A DNA stretch of 64,000 nt from Lomentospora prolificans (lineage: Eukaryota; Ascomycota; Sordariomycetes; Microascales; Microascaceae), in the NCBI GenBank assembly GCA_029532625.1, contig JARFXM010000005.1:1-64000 (forward strand), read 5' to 3'. Position numbers and translations under genes: made by a program. Shown one piece after another: positions 34,601 through 44,219 of this stretch. The number at the start of each line of letters is the position of its first letter. Position 1 is the stretch's first letter. The notes under the pieces are model-generated. The model was not told where the DNA came from, did not search any database, and saw only the letters and a program-made list of their open reading frames with translations.

Positions 34601-34979
34601 AAGGGTAAGGATATAGTAGTACTTATAAAAGTATAATAAGATAATAATAAGTATAAGTAAGTATAAGTATAATAGGATAAGAAGGGGGGAGATAGTATTA
34701 GTAGGGCTAGTAAGTCTAGGTATCCTTTAAATATATTATTAAATACTTCTTAAAAAAGGGTAGTTACTATAATTATAGGTAGTATTAGGGGTATAGTAGT
34801 ATAAGGGTATAGAGGTATATAGGGTAGTAAGGTAGTAGGCTTATTAAGCTATATATTACTATAATCTGCTACTAGCTCTATATAGGAGGCTAGGCAGCTA
34901 GCTAATACCTGCTATAGGTGTGTATTTGGGAGCATGTAGGTGTGTTTTCTTGGTGATCAATCGTTTTTGATCGTTGCGT

Positions 34980-35010
34980 TGCGTATATTAAAGTTGCGTA
35001 TATTAAAGTT
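34980..35010. repeat. 15-bp tandem duplication at LINE 5' end
   Basis: TGCGTATATTAAAGT occurs twice in a row, just inside the 13-bp target-site duplication at 35,013. Small duplications or extra bases are common at LINE 5' junctions. Confidence 0.7.
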
Positions 35011-35012
35011 CA

Positions 35013-35025
35013 TCCGTCTTCTAGT
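35013..35025. repeat. Right copy of 13-bp target-site duplication of the LINE
   Basis: TCCGTCTTCTAGT, identical to 22,462-22,474. Confidence 0.75.
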
Positions 35026-35096
35026 GTCACTCTGTAATCTCCCTGACTTGACTCTGTGCTGGAATAAGATCACCTATTAGTTAGATATAGGGGATT

Positions 35097-38000
35097 TACT
35101 ATACAATCTATCTGATGAGACGTTTGGGCTAGTGATATTAGGTTTCAGAGGGAACTTTGACTTTACTGTCAAGTTCGAGGATATCATCCTGTCTCTTCTC
35201 TTATCCTCCCTATCCACTATCCTAGCAATCTTCAAAATATGGTATCTGTATCGTGAATGGCCTCTAGTAAAGAGTCCGGTATAGCTTCTAATTACAAAAA
35301 TTGTGAGTATAATAGTCTATTCCCTATGCTTCTATATGCTTGACACTAATGGCCTGGGACAGATATCTGGGCTAGCCTACTGCGCCCTCGAACTCTCTAT
35401 CCTAATTATGAGAATATCCCTGGAAAACAAGATAAACTTATCTATGGCAGCCTGCGGAGTTGTATTCATCTTGTCTGCTTTAATGTTGCCCTGGACCATG
35501 TTGGAACACGGGCGCTTAATAAGGCTATCATTCTTGCTCAACACCTACCTGTTCCTCTCAATACTGCTTGATATTACCTAAACCAGGATGAGATGGCTCA
35601 TATCTATTGAGCTTGGGCAAGGTGCGCAATTAGCTAGATTGTGTATAGCAGTAGTGGTAGTCAAACTTGTATGGTATGTAGCGGAGAGCCAGAGGAAGCT
35701 AGTAGCACTAGGTCGCTCTCCCGAAGAAACGTCGGGGCTTTTTGGTCTCGTGGCTTATACATGGCTCAATCCTCTTCTTCGTAAAGGCTACTGCAATGTC
35801 TTGCATCTGAAAGACCTCGACAAGCTGGACCAGCACCTTGCAACCAAAGTCCTCTACCAGAAGCTCTCTATACCAATAATATTTCTCATACATACCCCGA
35901 AGTGTCTCAGCAGCAGTTTTAATTAGCTATGTCTCTGGCACGCGCGCTATTAGTACTGTTGATTATCTCAATCCCTCCATGATTAGCATTGGTAGGCTTT
36001 AGGTTCTATCAGCACTTCCTGGTCCACGCTCTCCTTAGCTACGTAGAGAGTGGCTTAGATGGGCAGACCACCTGGAGAAACGCTGGATACGGGTTCATCG
36101 GAGCGGCCGTTATCATTTATTTCGGTGTGGCTATTTCCAAGGCCCTGTAATGCATGAGAGGTTTCAGTCAATAGTCCGAGGAGCGCTAGTTGCGGCCATC
36201 TACCAGACCCTAATGCGGTTGCAAATTGTCGACATCACTGACTCAGCGGCCGTCACATTAATGAGTACCAATATAGAGTGTATTCGTGTTGGATTACTGA
36301 ACTTGCATGAGTTCTGGGCGACACCCGTCGAGGTCGCCATTGCAAGCTGGTTGTTGTACGGCCAACTTGGCGTCGCTTTTGTCGCACTACTTAGGCTTGT
36401 CCTGTTCTCAGTCGCCTCCTCCTCCGTTCTCAATAGATACATCGAGCCGCACCAGAAACTATGGATGGAGCGCACCCAGATAAGGGTCGCGGAAACTGCC
36501 TACATGGTTGCAACTATAAAGCAGCCCAAAATATCATCTCGCCCAACCGGTCGAGGAATCAACACAGGAACTTCGAGTTGACGAGATGAAAGCTGCCACG
36601 AAATTCTGCAGACTGTGCGTCTCCAACATGGCTTTTGGATTTGCGCCCATGACACTTTGTCCCTTGATTACATTCGCTGTGGCGGCGACATGCAACCTTG
36701 ACGTAGAAACTCTTTTCACTTTACTGGCCTATCTTGTCTTGCTGGTGGATCCTCTTGGAATTCTTTTTGGACAGATCCTGTATCTGATCACTGCCTTTAC
36801 GTCAATGGGAAGAATCCAGGACTTGCTTTCCAAAGAGCCCCAAGTAGAACCCAACCCCCCGCCCGGGGTTTTGGTCTGGCTTCACCTGCGCCGTCCGCAA
36901 GTGATACTGAGCTAAAGTGCTCAATGGGGCCAGGAATCACCATTAACAATGCCGCTGATGGGTGGACGAAAGAAATTAGTGTCTTCCAGGGGGTTAGCGT
37001 TAGTGTTCCCCCCTCTGGTCTTACCATGTTGGTTGGTCCGGTCGGCTCCGGCAAATCAACTTTGTGCAAGACACTTCTTGCAGAAATTCCCTTTATATTA
37101 TATGGGGACATCAAAATCAGTACATCTCAAAACGATTTCAGGTCCGCATTCTGTGAGCAGGCGCCTTACATATACTCCAGCACGGTTCGTGATAATATCA
37201 CCGGACCGTCCCCTTTTGACAAAGCACGTTACCGGGAGGTGATCGGTGCCACCGCACTGGCTCAAGACTTGAGAGCACTAACCCAAGGGGACAACACCAT
37301 TGTAGGAAGTGGCGGTATGACACTCAGTGGGGGCCGAAAGCAAAGAATCTCGCTGGCGAGGGCTCTGTACCATCACGCCAATTTCTACGTGCTCGATGAC
37401 CGCGGGCTGGACGCGGATACCGAGTTGGAGGTCTTCATTCAAACTTTGGGCCCGAGCGGACTTCTTAATACACGTTGCATGTCATCAGTAGTCCTAGCAA
37501 CTCACAATATCCGCTTCCTCCCCATGGCACAACATATTATTGTTCTAAGCGTAGACGACACTATTGCCTATGAAGGCGACTACGCTGGCCTTGCTGCGGC
37601 GGGACTGTATCAACAGAGCGGGCTATCCCTTGGGTTGACTGAAGCAAAGAAGCCCCTTGAACAAAACTTGGAACAAGAAAAGCGACCTGAGCCTATATTA
37701 CCACACACTCTAGTCGACGTATTAACCAGCGGCACCAGTTTCTCGTCTGAGAGGGAGAGAATGACTGGGGACTTTACCGTCTATCGTTATTACCTCAAAA
37801 GTCTTGGAAAGGTCTGCTTTGTCGCTTTCGCGCTTTTCGGCATCGGCTGGGGCTTCTTCTAATACAATTTTGGGTACATCTGGCTCAGATTCTGGTCAAA
37901 TGACACAGCTAAAAGTCATTCTAGGGCCTTCTATATTGGATTGTACGCTGTGTGGCAGTCGGCCTACCTAGGTTCGATTGTGCTATGTTTCTGGACCTCG

Positions 38001-39479
38001 TACACCATGATGGCGGCCATCTCTGGCCTCAGCTTACACCGATCTGCGCTCCAGAGTGTTATCCACGCCCTGCTCTATTTCTCGCCTGCCGCTGACATTG
38101 GAGTCATTACGAATCTTTTTTCCCGGGATTCAACACTCATCGATAACGAGCTGCCAATGGCAATCACAAACCTTGCGCTGGATGTAGATAAAGCGCTCGA
38201 GCTTCTTGATGACTCCCAGAAACCTACGTACGTTCTCGCCATGGTCCAGCGCTGCCTTCTTTTTGTTCTCTTGTGTATTGTGGCCTTTCTCTCTATTCTA
38301 TTAGTCGTTACACCGTTCTGACACCTCCGATTTCACCGGTGCGAGTCTTGTGGCCCTGATGAGATTTGGTGATATACTCAACTTCATTATCCGCTGGTGG
38401 ACGCAACTGGAAACCTCCATTGGCGCTGTCACCAGACTGAAGGCTCTGAGTGACAAGGTACTGTCGGAGAGATTCAAAGACGAGACGGAACCTGTGCAGC
38501 CAGAGTGGCCGGCACAAAGCAAGATTGAGATCATGGGTGTATCGGCGTCATATCAGTAAGTGGCTGAGTATTATTTAAGATTCATCCTGGAATCTGGAAT
38601 GACAAAGAGTAATTATCATCGAGCTATAATAGGAGCTTCAATATGGCAAACCAATTTCATGAAGAATTATCGCAAGAGAAGCCGCCGCATCTCGTGCTCG
38701 AAAATCTTTCAGTTTCCATCGCGCCAGGCGAGAAGGCTGCGGTCTGCGGCAGGAGCGGAAGGTGGGCTCCCCCCCACACCAAACCCTTTTCTTTCCCATG
38801 CGCCAAGCGTGAAAACTTAACAACTCCAATCCAGCGGTAAATCCTCGCTAATCCTCTTGTTGCTACGGATGCTGGATCCCCTGCCATCATGCGCCAAAGG
38901 GATCATCATAGACGGCGTTGGCCTTCACTCAGTCAACAGAGCAGATGTCCGGGACCGCATCATCGCCATGTCCCAGGACCCAGTTTTCCTGCCGGGACGC
39001 ATTAGTCTAAAGCGACAGTTCGATCCCCTCGACTCTTCGACTCCAGAGGAATGCTACGCAGTCTTGCAGCTTGTGGAACTCGGAAACATGGCCAGCAACG
39101 TAGCCGATATGGAGACTCCGCTGCGCCTCGAGTCGCTCTCCGGCGGCCAAAGGCAGCTTTTCAACCTCCCTCACATGGTCTTGCGCGGAAGGGTTCGCTC
39201 TAGACGGAGGAATGGCGGAAGCAAGTCGGGCGCTCTGCTTCTCCTGGACGAGGTGACTGCGAGCATTAGCATGGACCATCAGATAGAGCGTATCATGCAG
39301 CGAGTCATCAAAGGTAAGTCGAGAAGTATACTATCATTATGGTGAACCATCGTCTGCATCTGACTATGGACTTTGATATAGTAGTGATTGTGGAGCGTGT
39401 GCGAGTGGTTGAGAGTGGGAGTCCGCGGGCGTTGGCGATGGATGACAGTAGCCACTTTGGGCAGCTATGGAAGGCATGA
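35097..39479 (+). pseudogene. Decayed ABCC-type (MRP-like) ABC transporter
   Basis: All parts of a full-length ABCC protein appear in order. The TMD0 opening is S-D-E-T-F-G, G-F-R-G-N-F-D-F-T (35,120-35,180). TMD1 includes S-P-E-E-T-S-G-L-F, W-L-N-P-L-L-R-K-G-Y and V-D-I-T-D-S-A-A-V. NBD1 has Walker A G-P-V-G-S-G-K-S-T (37,035-37,065) and signature L-S-G-G-R-K-Q-R, but its Walker B to D-loop region is shortened to V-L-D-D-R-G-L-D-A-D. TMD2 follows, then NBD2 with Walker A rebuilt across an intron at about 38,761-38,834, L-S-G-G-Q-R-Q, L-L-L-D-E-V-T-A-S, V-N-H-R-L and a final L-W-K-A stop. In-frame stops (for example TAA at 35,579), frameshifts in TMD1 and TMD2, and one near 39,320 show it is dead. 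The expected start is ATA at 35,097-35,099. The parent class exports conjugates, drugs or metabolites. Confidence 0.88.
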
Positions 39480-40222
39480 GGGAATAGTAAATCTCGTGGT
39501 TAATTATTAACTGTTGGCTCTACAAGGGAATATATAGTGTTTTAGTTAAAGTTGGTTCCATAACTATCAGATTTATACGTCTAGGTCGTTCAATGTCCGC
39601 TTTCCAAAAAACAAGCCGATGCCTATCTACGATGCTAGCACATAATTACTACGTCTCAAACTTCACTCTAAGAAACTGTAAGAGACCTCACATCTGACAG
39701 CCCGCCCTGGTATTAATATGCGGAGGCCCCAACCCCACCGACTCCCTCTGGAGTTAGGATAGAAGCGTGGTGTCACATTGATGTAGCAAGAACCAATCGA
39801 GGCCTTTGGCGTGGGGATCCGCCCGCATTCATTGTCCAAAACCGGCAGACATGATCCAACCCGGATGTGAGCACGATTGGCTGGCGTTCTGTCGGCGGTG
39901 GGTAATAGTAGCCAGCCACGGATAAGCTCGCCAGGCGGGCATTGACACAGTGAAATGGTGATGGCGCCACAGCCTGCAGCCAGAGGGAAAAGGGGGATTG
40001 GCCAGGCGGGAGAGAGAATGCAGCTTCCGATGCATGAATACACCCCCCACGGAAAGCCAAGAACCAACAGATATAATATTGGTTCTGTTGGTTCGAAGTC
40101 GCCCTTCAAGTACTGAAGCTCCCCTCGAACAATTTCTGGGAGGCTGGTCCGATTGTTGAACCATCCCGCCAGCTTCTTTTGTCTTTGCTGTCCAGCATTT
40201 CTTTCTCCACGACTCAGTCACG
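39480..40222. other. Intergenic region, promoter side of methyltransferase
   Basis: No gene is recognised. Open minus-strand frames at 39,663-40,467 overlap each other and the methyltransferase leader and show no domain. Confidence 0.5.
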
Positions 40223-42385
40223 ATGGTCTCATCACCGAATAACCCCAAGTCTCGCTCCGGCACCGCGTCACCTCGGAGCCCTATTGATGAGGCGGAGTCC
40301 GACGCCCCAATTGTTGCTGACGAAGTGAGTTTTTTATTTTTTATTTTTTTATGCCTGACAGCTGTTTCCCGTGTGCTCCAACCTGTTACATCCACGTGTA
40401 TGAGTTGAATAGTTCCCCACGGGCCCATAATATGTGCCTTGGAAACAACAACCGCAAACAAAAGCACTAATATTGAATATTAATACTAATTCCCCTTGTT
40501 GCGGGCAGATCCTAGATGAGACCTTTGATCTGGTAGGAATCCTGCTACAACTAGAATGAGCAGCTAATATCGCCCTACTGACTGGTCTCCTCTCAAAAAG
40601 GATGACAACGCCAGTTCCTCCGCGTCGATTACTTCCAGCATTCTAAGGTACCGCCATGAGAATGGTCGAACGTACCACGCATACAAGGACGGCTGTAAGA
40701 ACATATTACTTCCCTTCTAAGCGCATCGGGCACATTACCATGGTTTGACCAAGGTGTTGATTGGATTATACGAGTCAATATGTTACTAACATGAGTCTGT
40801 CCAAATCATTTCAGCCTACGTGTATCCCAATGACGACGTAAGATGGCTTCGCATCCCCGAGATTTAAAGGAATATTAATTAACCTGCCAATAACTACGAC
40901 CAGAGAGAAACCTATCGCCTTGGTAAGTAATCGTCCCAGTGCCGCAAAGCCCACGATAGTATAATACTTGGATCGTTCGGATTTTGGAGAGGCTTCGGGA
41001 GAGTTTACAAACGTACCCGGCAGATATCCAGCACAACATGTTCTACCTTACACTTGACGGCAAACTCTTTCTTTGTCCCGCAGATCCAGACAAGCTGCAT
41101 CGCATCTTGGACTGTGGCACCGGGACAGGCTCCTGGGCCATCGACGTTGGTCAGTCAATGATAATGCCATCCACACGCGTCAGCGCTCGTCGTGTTTCCT
41201 GGGCTGATATTAGATATCAGCCGATGACTACCCTAACGCACAGGTAAGCCAGTGCCATCACCAGCATGCTACATAATGATAGGTCTAATGCGCGACGTTG
41301 GAAAGGTTGTTGGCGTCGATCTCAGTCCAATTCAGCCATCCTTGTAGGGCCTCCCTTCACATTTATTTCAACCAAGTATTATTAATGATCCCGTCGCTCA
41401 TTCTGAGAATTGGCCCCTTGAAACAGCGTTCCTCCCAATTTCCACTCATTCGTAGATGACCTCGAGGACACGTGGACTCACGCCCACAAATTTGACCTCA
41501 TTTACTCTCGGATGCTTATTGGCAGCATTGGCGACTGGTCCAGGTTCTTCAAGCAGGCTTATGAGTAAGTCCAGACCTACCTTTGCTGACGCAGCCCTAT
41601 GCTTGATCCGTACATGCTTTCCCCCCCAAGAGCTTACGTCAAACTGCCTAACCTTGCTAATTATTAATATCACCGTGGAAAGCAACCTTAACCCTGGAGG
41701 CTGGTTTGAGATTGCTGATATTGTAGTGCCCTACGAATGTGACGATGGGACCTTTCCGAAAGACTCTGCCCTGTACAAGTGGATGGCGTACGCTATCGAC
41801 GCGGCGGCCAAATTCGGGAAACCCCTCGACGCCACTGTCACTTACGCCCAACGGCTGAGGGAGGTTGGCTTCGTCAACGTCACTGAGCGGAAGTTTAAGT
41901 GGCCGACTAACAACTGGCCAAAAGACCCAAAATATAAAGAGCTCGGTAGGCCAATATTCGAGAAACTCCTTGCTAATTATCCTTCCATTTACCCATTCAG
42001 TCCGCTCTATTACATATAACCAGTAAATTGTTCTACGAGGCTGTGGCGGGTGACAGCCCCGATATAGCCAAGACACTGACTTGAAGTTCAATCTCACCAG
42101 GCACATGGATGTACGAGAACGTTGGAAAAAACACAGCGGCCATGACCCTCGCCCCCTTCACCCGCTTGCTCGGCTGGACAGCGGAGGAGGTCGAGGTCTT
42201 CCTGATTGACGTGCGAAAGGAATTCAAGGACCCCAAGATACATGCCTATGCGCCAATGTGAGCTCCCTATCCACATCCACACCGATTTCTCCGATCCCCA
42301 TTTTGGGGAATACAAGGCAAGTAACAAGACTAACGCTCCTCGGGACAGCTACATCGTATACGGCCAGAAGCCGCTCGAGACTTGA
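40223..42385 (+). CDS. LaeA-like SAM-dependent methyltransferase, 11 introns
   Basis: Twelve exons can be joined in frame to 359 residues: 40223-40324, 40509-40532, 40601-40694, 40815-40837, 40904-40926, 40992-41149, 41221-41243, 41306-41343, 41427-41564, 41683-41945, 42101-42257 and 42349-42385. The fifth junction is the least certain. The N-terminus is Ser/Pro-rich and followed by Y-R-x-E-N-G-R-T-Y-H-A-Y-K. Motif I for S-adenosylmethionine is D-C-G-T-G-T-G (129-135), then V-V-G-V-D-L-S-P-I-Q-P-S-F-V-P-P, L-N-P-G-G-W-F-E and W-P-x-N-x-W-P-K-D. This is the fungal TAM/LaeA-like class. LaeA itself is a nuclear regulator of secondary metabolism, while many relatives have unknown targets and some act on small molecules. 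The gene looks intact. It follows a dead ABC transporter and precedes a hydrolase and a reductase, which would suit a small metabolic cluster. Confidence 0.88.
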
Positions 42386-43394
42386 TGCCGCCGACCTATG
42401 CGGAGATTCGGAGACGCTACTTTTCAATATCCCGTTTTCCTCTCCGGTATAACTACGCGGTCGGTCAGACTAGGACTAAAGACGCGCTTCCCCTTGCGTA
42501 AGACTCTGAGTTATTTCACAATGACACCGAGAGAGCAACGATATTCTTCATTATATGAAAACTGTGCTAGGTCAAGTAACTAAAACTCTACTGTAGTTAC
42601 AAGAACTAACAGGATGTCACAAGGTCTGGAAAGGTTTTACGGCTTCTGACAAGTATACAGGGAGTACTGGCCGGGATCGAACAATATACCAGAGGACAGG
42701 TGCACCCAGAGGCAAACCAGATCATAGAACCGTGAATCAACCCACTATCCCAATCATCTTGTTATTTCTTATTAGTTCAATAGGTACTTAACTTTTCACA
42801 GCTTGTTCTACAAGGCCTGGCTGATTAAAGCAGCGAATCAAGCAACCTCGTAATAGCTTCTGTGTACCATATTGTAAGTAGTATGATAATATTATACAAA
42901 TGTCCACGCTGTATTGTTGTGGACATTGGTGTTACTGTTCGGGTGTCCGGATCCAGGAAGAGGGCTTAGGCTCTATGAAGATTAATATAGCCGACGACCG
43001 AACATTAATACAAATACTATGAGGCACAGCGGGTATACGAGCATGGGCCTTAAGAGCTGACTATTCGATATTGTGCTCAATGGCGCCAACACTTGAGAAG
43101 TTTGAGCTCGTAAAGTTCCAAATTCGCGAGACGAGTTTATGAATCGACAAACTACTCTCCTACATGCGTGGCCTCACACATCTACCAGTGGCTTCCTCGG
43201 ATACCCAACGGAGATGAGAGGCATGTATTTATTGCTCCCATTGCCCCAAGTACCTCTGTGTACTATCAGGCAAAAACGCCCAAATGGATGGCTGCCTCAA
43301 ATCGTAGCATGCTATTACGTGTTTGTACAAGAATACTTATCAGACCAAGACGTTGTCCATGCAGGCTGGAACCAAAAGGGTTTAATAGTAGGTT
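42386..43394. other. Intergenic region between methyltransferase and hydrolase
   Basis: Holds the 3' ends of the two convergent genes and about 1 kb with no recognised gene. A 92-codon frame at 43,168-43,446 overlaps the hydrolase end and is not supported. Confidence 0.5.
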
Positions 43395-44219
43395 TCAGAC
43401 GCCGCTTCTCTTCTTTTCCAGTATATCCAGCATTTCCAAGAGATGAGGGACGAATTTCTTGGTCTCGACCTCGAACCCTTGGTGGTGACCCGGTACCACA
43501 AGCCTTGGGCAGTCCAGGATCTTTGCCTGTTCCTCCGTCGTCCTAGCAAAGAAGGCATCTCTACAGCGAACGCCCCTCATCACGCCGATGCTAGTCTCGT
43601 TCTCCTTAAGCCGCCACAAGTTAGGCACATACGTCGAGAAGACGAAAGCCTCATTATCCCAGAAGTTTCGAGGGTTCTCCGGCACAGGCGGCACCGTCTT
43701 TGGTATCCCTTCGTCGTCGTACCCTATCAGCTTCGCGCCAAACTCGCTGGCCGCTTGCTCTAGACCCTGTGTCGCGTAGACGTCCAAGAGATGGAGGAAC
43801 CACTCTACTATTTCGGAGGCGTCTGGGAGGAGAGTTACGGTGGGTGCCTCGTGGGAGATCAAGTGATTGACCATTTCGGGAAAGTCGTGGGCAAACTGGA
43901 AGGCCAAAACGCCACCACCGCTGCTGCCGAATAGGATGGACTTCTCAAAGCCCAGGACCCTGATGATGGCGCGGATGTCTCGTGCTTGTTGTGGAGGGTT
44001 GAGTCTCTTGTTGACCTTGACTTGGCTCGCTGACATTTGACGCCGATCAAAAGTGGCGCAGGTGAATTTGTCTGACAGGGCGGCAATAATGGCGTTGAAT
44101 TGCCGTCCATGACCGTTTCCGCCAGGGATAAAAACAATAAGAGGTCCCTTGCCTTGATACCAGTAATGCAAGTCACAATCTTCATTGTGGACAATGGCTT
44201 TGGTGGGGTTGAATTCCAT
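43395..44219 (-). CDS. Alpha/beta-hydrolase fold enzyme
   Basis: A single-exon protein of 274 residues. It has the fold's landmarks: an oxyanion-region I-P-G-G-N-G-H-G (31-38), the nucleophile elbow G-S-S-G-G with Ser100 in the centre, an acidic candidate in the middle region, and a late histidine in P-G-H-H-Q-G-F (His245 or His246). No signal peptide is present, so it is probably intracellular. Close relatives are small esterases or lactonases of secondary metabolism or detoxification; the substrate cannot be deduced. It converges with the LaeA-like methyltransferase. A Met further upstream is not needed, because the family normally starts with a short strand before H-Y-W-Y-Q-G-K-G-P. Confidence 0.85.
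   Translation of the reverse strand: MEFNPTKAIVHNEDCDLHYWYQGKGPLIVFIPGGNGHGRQFNAIIAALSDKFTCATFDRRQMSASQVKVNKRLNPPQQARDIRAIIRVLGFEKSILFGSSGGGVLAFQFAHDFPEMVNHLISHEAPTVTLLPDASEIVEWFLHLLDVYATQGLEQAASEFGAKLIGYDDEGIPKTVPPVPENPRNFWDNEAFVFSTYVPNLWRLKENETSIGVMRGVRCRDAFFARTTEEQAKILDCPRLVVPGHHQGFEVETKKFVPHLLEMLDILEKKRSGV

Larger units (their letters stand above)
22475..35012 (-). mobile_element. RIP-destroyed Tad1-like LINE (non-LTR retrotransposon), split by a nested LTR element
   Basis: On the minus strand, around 32,030-31,750, the sequence still reads K-A-T-S-L-D-N-I-S-N-Y-L-L, I-I-I-I-Q-K-S-N-K-D-N-S and L-F-N-I-I-S-K-T-I-E-K-V-I, recognisable as LINE reverse transcriptase despite stops. Beyond the nested element, at about 24,110-23,950, it continues with G-S-P-L-S-F-I-L-F (the P-Q-G-S-P-L-S-P-x-L-F block) and G-Y-I-D-N-T-N-L-L (the active-site D-D box with one Asp turned to Asn). 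Removing the 7.4-kb insertion leaves about 5.1 kb. CpA, TpG and CpG are almost absent and frames are full of TAA and TAG, as RIP produces. The 5' 140 bases (34,870-35,012) are much less mutated. A 13-bp direct repeat flanks the whole unit. Confidence 0.85.

Noticed and set aside
42660..42690. Possible minus-strand tRNA from CCGGGATCGAAC
   Set aside because: The T-stem does not pair and no cloverleaf can be drawn.
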